64,000 nucleotides of DNA from Ancistrus triradiatus. Taxonomy: Eukaryota > Chordata > Actinopteri > Siluriformes > Loricariidae. The notes under the pieces are model-generated. The model was given only the letters and a program-made list of their open reading frames with translations, ran no database searches and was not told where the DNA came from. Where the stretch lies: assembly GCA_025084515.1 (NCBI GenBank), contig JAJAGP010000936.1, forward strand, positions 62,001-126,000. The letters are read 5' to 3'. A program made the translations under genes and the position numbers. Positions 11,441 to 24,135 of the stretch are shown here, piece after piece; the first letter of the stretch is position 1; every line of letters starts with the position of its first letter.

Positions 11441-12150
11441 AGAGTCTGATTTTACAGGATAAGGATTCAAAGGCATTAACACACATAGATAAGCTTACCT
11501 ATAAAGCTTGATACACAAATTAGTTATTCCTTTGGAAGTCAACCACTGTTTTTTTAAGATCCTTTGAGCATATTTGCATTTATATACTTGGAGAGTCACT
11601 ATTATAGAAATCTTGTGTGTATTGGCACTATATTGCAAACTGTGCCTGAGCACCTTGGTCAGACATGTCACAGCTGGGATGCACCATTATCCTGAATGTG
11701 TATATAGTACCTGCGGGGGATGCTTCAATATGGCCTCAATTCTGGTACCCCTACAGAGAGAGATAGAAGGGTTAGTAAGATTTTGTCATAGGCAGTTAAG
11801 ACTGAGGTTACTCGGTTATTGTTGCCACTTCTGCGAGTACTGTGACTAGTGATATGTTTCATGAATTTACTTCTCTTTTGGTAGTGTGGTTACTATAGCC
11901 ATGTTTGATCTGTCAATGTTTACATTCGCTCCTTTGTTATAGAAATTTGATAAGTGCTGTAAAGACAATGTTTTGCCTGTCACAGATTTCTTCAGTATTC
12001 TGCATTCGCAGTAAAAAGTAACAGAGGCAGACAGGGAAAGAAGGATGTCAGTAATCTGATCAGTAATCTGAACAAGTACTCTATTCAACAGCATACAGTC
12101 CAATTATTAAACCAATTCAAAAAAAGAGAGGAATTCATATCCCATGCAAT
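11441..12150. other. no recognised feature
   Basis: Nothing supported on either strand. Confidence 0.5.
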
Positions 12151-12159
12151 GATCAGATA

Positions 12160-12270
12160 ATCCCCTCCAAAATTATTGGCACCCCTGGTAAAGATGAGTA
12201 AAAAAGGGTTATAAAAAATCCATCTTTTGGTTGTTGAGTGTTAAGCAATACAGGAAATGCTTATGTGTAT
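12160..12270. mobile_element. Tc1 terminal-repeat fragment
   Basis: CTCCAAAATTATTGGCACCC, then CTGGTAAAGATGAG, resembles the terminal repeat of another fish Tc1 family. No partner end was found nearby. Confidence 0.5.
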
Positions 12271-12299
12271 ATGTGATACAGGCCAGCTATTTATGAGTG

Positions 12300-14705
12300 T
12301 GATGCCATGCAGAAAGAAACTGTTCTTGAGTATGTTAATTTTTGTCTGCAGGGTTCTGTAGCACCTGCCAGAAGGGAGGAGGTGGAAAGGTTATGTTTGG
12401 GATGTGAGGAGTGCATGATGATTTTTCCTGCCTTGTTCCTGGTTTTTGATGTGTATGAGTCCTGGATGGAGGGCAGGGGAGTGCCGATTATTGTTTTTCC
12501 ACTGTCCTCACAGTTTGTTGCAGTCTGCTTCTGTCTTGTTTTGTTGTTGATCCAAACCATACCACAATGGATGTGCACAGGACAGATTCATGTAGAACTG
12601 CTTCAGCAGCTCCTGTTGCAGAGCATGTTTCCTCAGAAGCCACAGAAAGTACACCCTCTGATTGATCCTTTTGAAGATAGAGTTGATGCTGGTCTCCCAC
12701 TTCAGGTCTTGGGAATTGGTAGTTCCAAATTACCTGAAGTTCTCCACTGTAGACACAGTGCTGTTAGATATAGTGAGATGGAACAGCATTGAGAGTTGCC
12801 TCCTAAAATCTATTATCATCTCCACAGTCTTCAGCGTGATCAGCTCCAGGTTGTTCTGGTTGCACCAGAACACCAACCATTCAACCTTCTGCTGATATGC
12901 AGACTTGTCTCTGTCTTGGATGAGTCAGATGACCATAGTGTCATCTGCAAACTTTGAGTTTAAGGGTGTACTCACACTGTTGGAACTGTAGAGGTGCAGT
13001 CATTGGAGCAGAGAGAAGAGCAATGGAGAGAGCACACAACCATGTGGAGCAGCAATGCTGACTGTTCGTATGGCTGTAGAAACGTCCTCAGCCATACGAA
13101 CCTCATCTGCTGTGACCTGCCTGTTAGGAACAGGTGATCCACTGACAGGTCACAGGGATGACAGTGAGCTGAGAGAGTTTGGATCAGAATATTACTGGAA
13201 TGATGATGTTGAACGACGAGGTGAAGGCCAGAAACAGGACGCTTGCATATGTCCCTGGTCTGTCAAAATATTCTAGGATGTAGTGCAGTCCCATGTTGAC
13301 TACATTATCCACTGACCAGTTTTCCCGATAGGCAAACAGCAGAGGCTCCAGCAGGCAACCTATGATGTTCTTCAGACGTGTCAAAACCAGTTGTTTGAAG
13401 GTAGTTTGAAGTTTCATGACAACAGATGTTAGAGCAACTGGCCTGTTGTCATTTAAAATTGTGATGGAGGGTTTCTTGGGGATTGGGACGATTGTGGAGC
13501 GTTTGAAGCAGGAAGGGATTTTACACAGCTCCAGTGACATGTTGAAGATCTGTGAAAAGACAGAAGCCAGTTGGTCGGTGCAGGCTTTGAGAGATGAGGG
13601 TGAGACACCATCCAGACCTGATGCCTTAGAGCCAGCTCATATCCTTCTGACATATATTCAATGCAGACTGTATTCAGGGGTGTTAGTCAGAGGTGTGATG
13701 TGGGCTGTTGATATGCAGGAGTGGTGTGATTCTGTCCATCTCAAACCTGCTGTAGAAGACATTAAAGAGCCAGCATAGCAAGGTTTTGCATGCCTCTAAA
13801 CAGTAATTTAAAATTGCTTGCTGAAAACCTGTTTTTGGCCACTCTGATCTCCTTTGTCTGACAAAGTTTCCTTAAGCAGGCTGTGAAACGTGGTTTGTCA
13901 CTGCTGTATGTGTGTATGGTCTTGGTAGGCATACACGCGTTTTCACAAAAGCTGATGTACAATATAACAGTGTCAGTCAGTTTGTCTAGGTTTCGGTTGC
14001 AGCTTCAAAAACACTCCAATCAGTACATTCAAAAGAAACATGCAGTTCCTGCTTTGCCCTGCTGGTCCATTTCTTCACTGTTTTAACCACAGGCTTAGCT
14101 GTTTTTAATTTCTGCCAGTATGTTGGAATAAGACGAACCACGCAGTGATCAGAGTGTCTCAATGATGCACGGGGAACAGAGAGATATGCATCTTTAACTG
14201 TGTAATAGTGGGTCAGTGTATTATTGTCCCTGCTGGGACATTTAATGTGTTGTGGGTCTTTTGGTAGTTCATCATTTAATGGTGCCATGTTAAAGTCCCC
14301 AAGGATTATAAACAGTGAATCCACATGTTTCTGCTTCAGACAGTGTATCTCAAGAGCCAGGTTTTTCTGTGCAGTATCCACATTGGCCTGGAGTGGGATG
14401 TAAACACTGACCAGGATGAAAGATGAAAATTCCCATGGTGAATAAAATAGTAGCAGTTAATAAATAGTCTTGTAAATTCAGGTTGTTGTGTTTATTTAAC
14501 ACAGTGACATATGTGCACCAGCTTTCATTGATATAGAAAAAATTCTATTTTGTTTTACCTGAAAAGCTCTGTTACACGATCCATTCGGTGGACACCAAAG
14601 CCCAGCAATAGTAATCCACTGTTGGTGGCGGAATCACTGAGCTATGTTTCAGTAAAATAAAGGGCAGGAGAAAGTGAAAGTCCCTGTTTATCTTGTTGAG
14701 GTAAA
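12300..14705 (-). mobile_element. L2-like (CR1/L2/Rex1 group) LINE, 5'-truncated, inverted
   Basis: Minus-strand remnants run in the expected order. Endonuclease: FTET-stop-LSD near 14660 (the usual Trp is a stop), VSVYIPLQANVDTA near 14400, LGDFNMAP near 14310, [12 protein letters not shown] near 14155. Reverse transcriptase: STIVPIPKKPS and NDNRPVALTSVVMK (about 13500-13415), LLFAYRENWSVDN (about 13345). F-A-D-D follows near 12951-12938, then VWFGSTTKQDRSRLQ. Frameshifts and stops are frequent. Clade assignment is from motif style, not from a search. Confidence 0.8.
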
Positions 14706-14719
14706 ATGTTATGCCTTCT

Positions 14720-14995
14720 TAGGTGAACAGTATTTTGGTGAAGATTGGACAAGACAATGATCCCAAATATACTTCCAAGTCAACCAAAGCTTGGTTAAGG
14801 AATCAGTCTTGGAATATTTTGGCAAGGTGTTCTCAGTCACTAGATTTAAATATAAAATACAGAACATATTTGATGAGATTTAAATAAAGCAGTTGCAGCA
14901 CAGAAGACATCATGAGCTTGAAGCTGTGTGAGAAGAATAGGCAAACATTCCAAAAGGGACTAGTTAGAAGCTTGTCAGCATTTACCAAAATGGGT
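14720..14995 (+). pseudogene. Tc1 transposase 3' fragment
   Basis: QDNDPKYTSKSTKAWL, then WNILARCSQSLDLN (second catalytic Asp block and eroded SPDLNPIE region) in plus orientation. The ends are missing. Confidence 0.75.
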
Positions 14996-15034
14996 TATTA
15001 ATCCCCCATTACATTATCAACAGTGATTTACATA

Positions 15035-15735
15035 AACTGATAAGAATATATATCACTACCTGGATTTAACTAAGCAAATAGTTACATCCTTCCGCTGGAT
15101 AACTACTGCATTTGGTGATTAAGTTTCAGCTGGCAACAAGTTATTTAACCCTAACTGATGCAGTGAGTAGCTTCTCATTTGTTAAACGGCCATGTCAAAG
15201 TACACATCCTGTTGTCATGAAGAAGATTTTAATCTGTTTCAGAAGGGTCAAAGAGTGGTTCAGGGAGCATGAGACATCATTTTCACACATGGATTAGCCA
15301 CACTGAGAATCTTTGGGATGTGCAGTGTCCAAATCTCCCATCATCAATACAAGATGTTTGGGAAAAATTAATGCAACTCTGGACAGAACTGCTTCTGCCC
15401 TGTCACAACATTTATTTCTGTCCAGAGTTGCATCAATTCTCAATGGGGTTCAGGTCTGGACTCTGTGGTGGCCAATCCATGTGTGAAAATAATGTCTCAT
15501 GCTCCCTGAACCACTCTTTCATAATTTGAGCCTTTTAAAACAGATGAACATCTTTTTCAAGACCACAGGATGTCTTTCAACAATTTAACAACTGAGAAGC
15601 TACTAACTGCATCAGTTAAGGTATAGACTTGTTGTCAGCTGAAACATAATCACCAATGCAGTAATTATGTGATGGGAGGCTCTTTTTTTAACTATTTGCT
15701 TAGTTAAATCTAGGTGGTGACCTTTTTTTGGGCTG
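15035..15735. mobile_element. palindromic, internally deleted Tc1 derivative (family I)
   Basis: Two head-to-head halves. The left half (15035-15390) reads ACCTGGATTTAACTAAGC, CAGCTGGCAACAAGTTATT, then [16 protein letters not shown]. The right half (15416-15735) is the reverse complement of the same blocks, ending GCTTAGTTAAATCTAGGTGG. The arms meet at TGCAACTCTGGACAG / CTGTCCAGAGTTGCA with about 30 bp between them. Each half fuses the 5' region directly to the 3' transposase region, so it is a non-autonomous derivative. Confidence 0.8.
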
Positions 15736-15739
15736 GGCA

Positions 15740-17195
15740 GTGTACATGAATCAGTTTATCTCAGCATTCACTCTCAAAACATGAGTTCTGTGATCCGATA
15801 CCAAAGCTATATCAGCTCAAATTATGAGCAAGAATGTGTCTGTCACTGTGACCCGATGACCCTTTATTACTGAATATGACATCACTCAGCTAACGCACCC
15901 CACGTAGACCCCCAACTGAGTTGCAGATCTGAGTCAGCGACTCTTTGACAAGCACATTCACTCATGGTTCTGTACCAGCTCATGTTCTCGGTTTCAACAA
16001 AGCAGTATTTTATTCTCTTTTTCTCTCCCCTGGGTGCATCTGGGATTTGCTGAAGCTTTGAGAGAGTTTGAAACGCTTTATTGCTGACAAGTTTTCTATA
16101 TTGTATATCTTCTTCTTGGGAGTGACATTTGAAATGTCTGAGGTTTTGCGATGACTGGGAGATAATCTGTGGTGTGTGCTGCGAAAATGTAACAAAAAAT
16201 GTCTGGAAAATAGTTGGTGGGTCTCAGTCATACAGTACCTGGAGGTATGAAGCACCCATTAACTGCAGGTGTAGCAAATAATTATGCATGTAGAAAACTG
16301 ATTTCTTTACACATATCATACACTCATGTAGTACTCCTTTTGTACACATTTTAAGGCATACTGTAGTTTGCATTTTGTGCATAAAAGATGTCATGCACTC
16401 ATGTCTGTCCCACACTGTGATTCTCTTTCTAACCTCTGCCCACTCTGATCCTTACTACTGACTTTCACTTTTTGGATTTGACTCTGGTTCATGTAGCTTT
16501 TGTGTGGTCGCCAGAGTTGCCCATGGTGCCTGGTATTGTCGGTTGTGTTCTTCCTATCCATACAACCTTTTCCGTTTCTGGTATCCCAACCCTTGACTGG
16601 GATGTAATAGAATTTGAACACTCATCTGGTCTTTCTCTTATTATTTATAAGAGTGATCGCTGGGTTTGGACATGGTTATATTGATTGAGAATCTTGGTGA
16701 GACGTGTGACAGCTGGATTGTGCTAAGCACCAGTCTTGCTGTCATACCACTATATGTTATTTTTATCCTGAGTGTGGATTCAACTAGGTTAATACTTGCC
16801 GTGGTGCAAGGTTGCACGCAGCCAAATGACACAATCATGGTTGTTCCACCTCTGCATGCTGATTTTCAACATTTTGGAAAACACTACAACATGGAAGCAT
16901 CAAGTATAAACGCCTATAGTGTTCAGACAGGATCGCTAGATCGTGGAGCTGTGCGTGACACTCTCAAGGGAAAGTATAACTAGGGCTTTAGTCTGTGTCA
17001 GAGATGTGCTTTAAATACATTAAGTGTTCAAGTTCCCTCTTATAGTGGCCTTGAGTTTGGTACAACTACAAAGAGATGGTCAGTTAGTTTATGGTTAGGC
17101 AGGTAGGACTGATTAGGACTGTTTTCTGATTATTTTTTCAAATCAGATTCCTTTGTGATGAATTGGCATGCCAACTCTGAGCCAGGGCTCACTGT
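15740..17195. other. no recognised feature
   Basis: A 105-codon open frame at 16666-16983 has hydrophobic and polar blocks but no recognisable family; no splice or TE signature seen. Confidence 0.5.
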
Positions 17196-17199
17196 TCAA

Positions 17200-17350
17200 T
17201 ATCACTGCCTGACCTCACAATCATGTTTTAAAATCTAGTGGAAAAAGCTTCTCAGAAGACTGAAGAAGACTGTTGGGGGAATTGGGAGTTGAAATTTTAT
17301 ATCAATATTAATATTTTTAGATGTAATTTTGGTGTTCGCAAACTTTTTGC
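17200..17350 (+). mobile_element. Tc1 3' end fragment (family F)
   Basis: CACTGCCTGACCTCACAATC, then AATCTAGTGGAAAAAGC, then TTCGCAAACTTTTTGCTGTATAGTGTA. This matches the transposase C-terminal block and right terminus (CCACATACTTTTGGCCATATAG) of the same family as 17683-18385. Confidence 0.6.
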
Positions 17351-17682
17351 TGTATAGTGTACACCTAGCCATTGGTAGCCTTTGGGAGTGTATTTACATC
17401 TTCAAAAAATGTTCAGCAATTTGTGCGGCAATAATTCAATCAAAGCTTTTGCATCCATATTTAGTTATCTTAGAAATGTAGAATTTGATACCTGTTGTTT
17501 TATTATGCAGTAATAATTTATGATCGCTTTGGCAAGTACTCAGTAGAAAAATAGATAAGTTTTATGGTCATTCTAAAAATGAGAAGCTTTCACTAGTGTA
17601 GTTATTTTTAATGGATAAATAGTTCACAGTCAATAATTACTGTACAGTAATCTAAATTACTATACAGCAAATAAGGCAGTCA

Positions 17683-18385
17683 TATACTGCATGTCCAAAA
17701 GTATGTGGACACCCCTTCTAATTAGTGGAGTAAGGTTGTTTGCATAATCTGACAGGACATAACCAGTCTGATCTCCAAATAGCCTCTGAAATTAACATCA
17801 GTACATGAACCACTCACCTGAAGCAACTGAACTGTCATTATGAAAGACTCTACACAAGTCTAAGGTCACCAGGCACAATTTCATACATCCTCTGGAGAGG
17901 TGGAAAGCACATCAACAATTGACCAGTGAAAACATGTTCTCAGAATTAATCAATCATGTTTCATGCAATCATGCTGCATCTGACAGCCTGAAAAATGTGG
18001 ATTTGAGAGATAGCTGACAATGCTCCCTGTCTAAATGCATTACACCAACAAAAAAGTATAATGGAGGAGGAATAAAGGTGTGGGAAAGTCATTCCAGTGA
18101 AGTGAAATCTTTGTGCTACATCATAGATTTACATTCTAGATAACTGCATGCTTCCAACTTTTAAAGCAAGCCCATATCCTAAAATAGCATCATATTATGC
18201 CCATTCACAAAGCAAGATATAGACATGATTTGATGAAGAAATGAGTTTGGTGAGAGAGCTTGACTGACTTCCACATCAACCCCATCCAACATCTTTGAGA
18301 TGGATTGGAATGCCAAAGCCTTATCTATCAGTGTTCTCAATGTTTACAGTGTTTGGGTGTCCCCATACCTCGCCAGATATAATTA
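17683..18385 (+). mobile_element. decayed Tc1-like element, family F
   Basis: The left end TACTGCATGTCCAAAAGTA, then TGTGGACACC, and the right end GGGTGTCCCCATACC are the family termini. The interior contains eroded transposase text (CATCAACCCCATCCAACATC, TTTGAGATGGATTGGAATGCC, i.e. NP..P.HL.D.LEC). Length is about half of a full element. Confidence 0.65.
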
Positions 18386-19084
18386 TCAATGTGTACAACC
18401 AGACCAAAAGATAATAGAAACATAACTGAGTGTGTGAGAGCAAAAAAATGAAAAGAATAAATTCTCAGCTACTTCACGTAGTGCAGCTTTAGTGCATAGT
18501 TCTGTATAATACATTACTTTTACTTACAGATAGCTATGTGTTATTTTCCATTAATTAAATGTTTAATTGAAATTTGATATTTCTAAGCCATTGGAAATGT
18601 GACTGAAAAAATAATTTCAGCGTTTGATAGCATAGCACAGTACTGGGGTGCGGTGTCTTCAGTGCTCTACAGTGCTTCATAGGTTTCTGTAGGAAATCTA
18701 TCAGTCAAATGTGCTATTTCTAGATGCCATGCGTACATCAAGTCCAATGGGGCAGAATGAAATATTCCCTACAACAACCAAGACAATATAATACTGTCAG
18801 GATTCTATCTATCTGTTGCTTTTTCTCATTGTGTGCATGTTCTTGGAATCACATCTTTCTGAAGCTATGTGGTTTTGTGCCATATCTGCAGCGTGTATTT
18901 TACTTTCAGTTTCAATTGTGTTTATCTGCGCTTTTCTCTGTCTAGCCACACCGCTTCCAGTTCCCCTGATCTGCCTCAACCAGATGGTTTTCCTTCAGCT
19001 GATCATTGAGACCTCTACAAAAAGCTCCCTGGAGGGCTGTGCTGTACCAAGTGTGGCAGCAAGTGTACGGAAGTCTATGGAATA

Positions 19085-19085
<1 letters not shown>
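18386..19085. other. no recognised feature
   Basis: Short open frames at 18724-19085 look hydrophobic but match no family and lack supporting signals. Confidence 0.5.

Positions 19086-19147
<62 letters not shown>
19086..19147. repeat. (TA)n microsatellite
   Basis: About 31 uninterrupted TA units. Confidence 0.97.
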
Positions 19148-19149
<2 letters not shown>

Positions 19150-19150
<1 letters not shown>

Positions 19151-19655
19151 GAATATGGACTGAGTAACTTCTGAAGGTGTCACAGTACCTCTGATATCTG
19201 GAACCAAAACGTTAGCAGCAGGTCCTTTCAGTCCTTTAAATTGGGAGGTGGGATCTCTATGGATCTGACTTTTTTTGTCCAGCATATCCCACAGATGCTT
19301 GATCGGATTGAGATCTTGAGAATTTGGAGGTCAAGTCAGCACCTTGAATTCTTCCTCAAATCATTCCTGAAAAATGTTTTCTGACATCATTCCTGAACAA
19401 TATTTGCAAAAGTGTGCACTGTCCTTCTGAAATTAGTCTGAAATATGCCACCATTAGGGAATATCACTGCCATGAAGGGGTGTCTCTGGTCTGGAACAAC
19501 ATTCAAGTAGGTGGTTCAGACATAACATCCACATGAATGGCAACACCTACGGCTTCCCCAAGGCAAAGCAGAACATTGCCCAGAGTACCACACTGTCAAT
19601 GTTATTCACATCACCCGTCCATGTTTTTAATATTATGGCTGATCAGTGTAAATTG
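19150..19655 (-). pseudogene. Tc1 transposase relic and terminus (family G)
   Basis: On the minus strand it reads LDKKSQIHRDPT, then LKGPAANVLVPDIRG, preceded by the eroded catalytic region (ATCAAGCATCTGTGGGATATG) and GGAATGATTTGAGGAAGAATTC. The outer end at 19655 is TATGGCTGATCAGTGTA, the family G terminal repeat (here the 5' side is lost). Confidence 0.7.
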
Positions 19656-20259
19656 ATGCCCAATAATCTAGCAAATATTACATTTAAGTAGCCGTCCTTG
19701 TTACAATTCAGTTTCCATGCACTTTTCCTGATCAGGGTTGCAGTACAGTCATTTACTGTCTATCATAGATTTATTATTTCCGAAATAAACTGGGTTGATA
19801 ACATGGTTCAGGAGTATTTGTCTGCCCCACTTTTTTTGGTCAGGAGTCATAACTAGAAGAATGACTCAAGTGTTATGAAATAAACAGTGGTTTTCACTAT
19901 AACACTCTGCACTACCAGTTTGATAGCTGCAGGAGCAATGGTTGCAGCTGTCTGAGATGGACAGCTCGTCGGACAGCATGTTTGGTCAGCCTATCAGTCT
20001 TCCTACCATGCTCTGCTGCTCTTCTGTACACACACAAAAAACAGCAGAAAAATAAACCACAGCATGAATCTCTCCAAACACAACCTCTGTTTGTGCTTCG
20101 GTTTCTGGTGTCTTCAAGTTTGTTTCTTACATACACGTACAATATTTATTTTTCGAAAATGATTTACAACATGATAGTTTCCAGGATTTGTTTATATTTA
20201 GTAGAATGGAATACCTCCTCCATTTGCACAATAGTTCCAGTGTTATTAGTTACCATATA
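19656..20259. other. no recognised feature
   Basis: AT-rich; nothing supported. Confidence 0.5.
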
Positions 20260-21786
20260 CAGTGGAGGAAATAAGTATTTGACCTCCCATTGATTTTGAA
20301 AGTTTGTACTCTGACAAATAATTAAACAGTCTATGATTTTTATGGTAGCTTCATTTTAACAGTGAGAGATGGAATATCAAAAAGAAAATCTAGAAACTTA
20401 AATAATATTTAAATAAAAAATAATTTTGCATTTCATTGAGGGAAATAAGTATTTTATCCCCCAAAAACCATGACTAATGTTGGCTCCCACAGAGCACTGA
20501 CACACCCTAATCTCAGTGAAGTCGTTACCTGCATGAGAGACATCTGTCCCAAATTATCACCTGTATAAAAGGCCACCTGCCAACAGACTCAGTGACACTC
20601 CAAAATCTCCACCATGGGCAAGACTAAAGAGCTGTCTAAAGATGTCAGGGACAAAATTGTTGACCTACACAAGGCTGGAATGGGCTACAAAGCCATAAGT
20701 AAGAAGCTGGATGAGAAGGTGACAACTGTTGGTGCAATTAATCGGAAGTGGAAGAAGTACAACATTACTGTCAATCGACCCAGGCCTGGAGCTCCATGCA
20801 AGATATCAGCTCATGGAGTCTCATTGATGATGAGAAAGGCTAAAAATCACCCAAGAACTACACAGGAGGAGCTGGGTAATGATCTCAAGGAAGCTGGGAC
20901 CACAGCCTCCAAAAAACCATTGGTAATACACTGAGACATAATGGTTTAAAATCCTGCAGTGCATGCAAGGTTCCTCTGCTCAAGAAAGCTCATGTCCAGG
21001 CCCGCCTCAAGTTTGCCAATGAACATATTAATGACTCCGAGAGAGACTCGGAGAAGGTGCTGTGGTCAGATGAAACCAAAATTGAGCTCTTTGGCCTCAA
21101 CTCAACTCGATGTGTTCGGAGGAAGAAAAATGCAGAATATGACCCTAAGAGCACCATCCCCACCGTCAAGCGTGGTGGTGGAAGTATTATATTTTGGGGG
21201 TGTTTTTCTTCTAATGGAACAGGCCAACTTCACCGCATCGACGGGAAGATGAACGGGGCATGTATCGCAAAATCCTGGGTGACAACCTCCTTGCCTCCGC
21301 CAGGGCACTGAAAATTGGTCATGGATGGGTCTTCCAGCGCGACAACGACCCAAAACATACAGCCAAGGAAACAAAGGAGTGGCTCCATAAGAAACATATC
21401 AAGGTCATGGAATGGCCTAGCCAGTCTTCTGACCTCAATCCCATAGAAAATCTATGGAGAGAGCTGAAGTTTCGCATTTCCAAATGCATGCCAAAAAACC
21501 TTAAGGATTTGGAGATGATCTGCAGAGAGGAGTGGGACAAAATTACTCCTGAAGTGTGTGCAAACCTTCTAAAAAACTAAGAAACGTCTGACTGTGTGCT
21601 TGCCAACATATTAAATGATGTTTTACTAGGGGGTCAAATACTTATTTCCTCCAATCAAATTCAAATTAATTTTTATTTCTCATTTCATGTAATTTTCTCA
21701 GTTTTTCTTTTCATATTCTTTGTGTCACTGTTAAAATAAAGCTGGCATGAAATTATGAGACATGTCAATTTCAATTTCCTCCACTG
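20260..21786 (+). mobile_element. Tc1 element, family C, near-complete
   Basis: CAGTGGAGGAAATAAGTATT at the left end pairs with ATTTCCTCCACTG at 21786. TA duplications flank it (20258-20259; 21787-21788). Inner terminal-repeat blocks repeat the GGAAATAAGTATTT direct-repeat core at 20441-20454 and, inverted, at 21638-21651, the usual IR/DR layout. It is the best-preserved transposon in the window (1.53 kb). Confidence 0.93.
20614..21580 (+). pseudogene. Tc1 transposase (family C), frameshifted
   Basis: It begins [20 protein letters not shown] (paired-like helix-turn-helix), followed by [14 protein letters not shown] linker text ([15 protein letters not shown]). The catalytic triad survives: Asp in [12 protein letters not shown] (about 21059), Asp in [15 protein letters not shown] (about 21341), Glu in [13 protein letters not shown] (about 21449). 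It ends CANLLKN-stop at 21580. Reading frames change between 20934 and 21000 and again near 21250, so at least two small indels interrupt an otherwise recognisable full-length transposase (usual length about 340 residues). Confidence 0.9.
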
Positions 21787-21788
21787 TA

Positions 21789-22519
21789 AACATAATAAAA
21801 CCACCCTAAGGCATAACAGTTGTAAAGGATATTTTCTTGAAATACTACATTTTTTTCCCAAAAATATCTAATTATAGCCAAAATAAACAATATTAATAAA
21901 CTTAACAGTATTCACCAAGACACCTTTTGGAAAAACAGACGAAGGCAAAAGTAGTCTCTGTGCAGCTGTGACATTGTTTCAGCAAATTGATACTGAACAT
22001 TCTCAATCTCAGTCTCTGCTTTCTAAATGCTTTCTAAAACACAGTCATGCTTATCTATAATAGCATACAGAGATTGCCATCTGCAGCTTGAGAAGATATG
22101 ATGGATAAAATATGCAAAAAAAACTATTGGATATAGTCAATTTTACCATCTGATATCACAGAGGGGACTTGTTAGCAATACCAAAATACAATGTGCAGCA
22201 AAAGTAGCATTTTTAACATAAGACTCATCCCAATATGGAAGAAAGTACTCTTAGATCATCTTGGCTGTGCTTAAAAGAGTCACCCATGGTGGCTGAAACT
22301 AATTAGGTTGGCAGTGATTCAACCCCATAATTTTAAACAAGAGGAGATCTCTAATGCATAGTCTGGCACACCTTTGAGGGCGGTCTATTGGGATTAGTGA
22401 ACTTGTTTCTCCCAGTGGTGTTTCTCTTAATGTTTTAGCTAGATGGCAGTTTGAATATAACCTACCTTATTCAATACATAGAAGCTAAACTAGGTCAAAG
22501 GTCAAGATAATTGGGCTAA
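21789..22519. other. no recognised feature
   Basis: AT-rich; nothing supported. Confidence 0.5.
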
Positions 22520-23272
22520 ATATTGATGACCACCTCCTTTGTTTCTACACTCATTGTCCATTTTATCAGTTTCACTTACCATATAGATGCACTTTGTACC
22601 GGTAGTTCTACAAATACAGACTGAAGTCCATCTGTTTGTCCCATTTACTCTAATGGTCATGTCCCCCACAGGACCACCACAGACCAGGTACCATTTGGGT
22701 GGTGGATCATTCTCAGCACTGCAGTGACACTGACGTGTTGGCTAGTGTGTTAGTGTGTGTTGTTCTGGTATGAATGTATCAGACACAGCAATGCTGCTGG
22801 AGTTTTTGAACACTGTGTTCACACACTGTGCTAGTATCACTGTATTAGACACATCTACTATATTGGTCCACCTTGTAGATGTAAAGTCAGAGACCGTAGC
22901 TGATCTGTTGTTGCACAGATTGTGTTAGTCATCCTCTAATTCTTCATCAGTTTTTACAGGGCACAGCCGACAGGATGCTGGTGACTGGACAGTTTTGGTA
23001 GGTGGAATATTTTCAGGCCAGCAGTGACACTGAGGTGTTTAAAGTACTGCTGTGTATGATCCACTCACCACCACCACCACGTCAGTTCAGTGCAGTGCTG
23101 AGAATGGTCCACCACCCAAATAGGACATGATCTGTGCTGGTCCTATGGGGAACCTTAAAAAGTATGTAGAGAAATTACAGGACTACAGTCTGTAATTGTA
23201 GAACTACAAAGTGCTTCTATATGGCAATTGAAACTGATCATATGGATGTTTATGTCTGATCGGTGTAGACAC
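22520..23272. mobile_element. MITE with very long inverted repeats (copy 1)
   Basis: The halves are inverted: CTACAAATACAGACTGAAGTCC against GGACTACAGTCTGTAATTG; GGGTGGTGGATCATTCTCAG against CTGAGAATGGTCCACCACCC; AATGCTGCTGGAG facing AGTACTGCTGTG. No coding remnant inside. A second copy lies at 36163-36940. The terminal motif (CACTGATCA...AGGTACACC style, better kept in copy 2) points to a Tc1-like parent. Confidence 0.8.
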
Positions 23273-23289
23273 CTAGGCATCAAAAAAAG

Positions 23290-24135
23290 AAAAACATGAC
23301 ATGTTAACATGGAATTTGACACTGGTTCCTAGAAAGGCTTCCTCTAGATTTGGCAACATGAATGCAGAAACTTGGTTCCATTCAGTTATTCATTCAGAGC
23401 ATTAGTGAAGTCAGGCTCATGTTTAGCAGAAGAGCATGGGTCTGACTTCCAACTCATTCCAAGGGTGATGGATTGCAATCAAACTTTTCCAATCTAAAGA
23501 AACACGCACTTCTCAAGAAAGTCTGAGTGTGTTGTAGCATAAAGATTTCTGATTACTGAAGCTAAAATCAATCCATTAAAAACAGCCACATGTACTCCTC
23601 CTCCACTAAATTTTACAGTTGTCATTATTATATCATACTGTGACATTCTCCTTGCAAAACCTATCCATCAGAGTAGTAGAAGGAAATGCATTAATCATGT
23701 TTAAGCTTGAATGCAATTTCTCGATTTATGGAGGCTGCTCAGCAGTGAAAGCCCAAGCTATGATGCTTCCAACAAAGTGTTCTTGTGTTGCTTGCAGAGA
23801 CAGTCTGAAATTAGGGCTGTTGGTCCAATGGTCCTGTAATGTGAGCCCATGTTATGTGTGACATACCACTCCACTACGGAGCTGTTTTGCTCTTACATGT
23901 TTCCAGTTCACAAGAGCAGTGTACACAGTTCATGGGTCAGCTCCAACAGGCCAGATATTTGACTTGTTGGAAAGGTGGTGTCCTGTGGCTGTGACAGTCC
24001 CTGAACTCTTTAGTGTGACAAATTCCATTGCCATTTTAGGGGACGCTTGGATGCTTAGCAATAAGTATGGCTGAAATAGATTAACCCACTTCTTAGAACA
24101 GGTTGTTCATTTCTTGTTCTTGCAGTGTATGATTG
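23290..24135 (-). pseudogene. Tc1 element relic, family F, minus strand
   Basis: Plus-strand text GACTTGTTGGAAAGGTGG, GAGCTGTTTTGCTCTTACATG, CCAGTTCACAAGAGCAG and CTCCTCCTCCACTAAATTTTAC is the reverse of the N-terminal-to-catalytic transposase region of the GTCCAAAAGTATGTGGAC family. No intact frame survives and the termini are not clear. Confidence 0.65.

Noticed and set aside
12307..12792. 161-codon plus-strand open frame as a gene
   Set aside because: It is the antisense of the L2-like LINE reverse transcriptase C-terminal region.
16666..16983. 105-codon open frame as a gene
   Set aside because: No recognisable domain, splice signals or conserved context; length is within chance expectation for this window.
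20614..21580. An intact, functional Tc1 transposase gene
   Set aside because: All motifs are present, but the frame changes at least twice (between 20934 and 21057 and near 21250).
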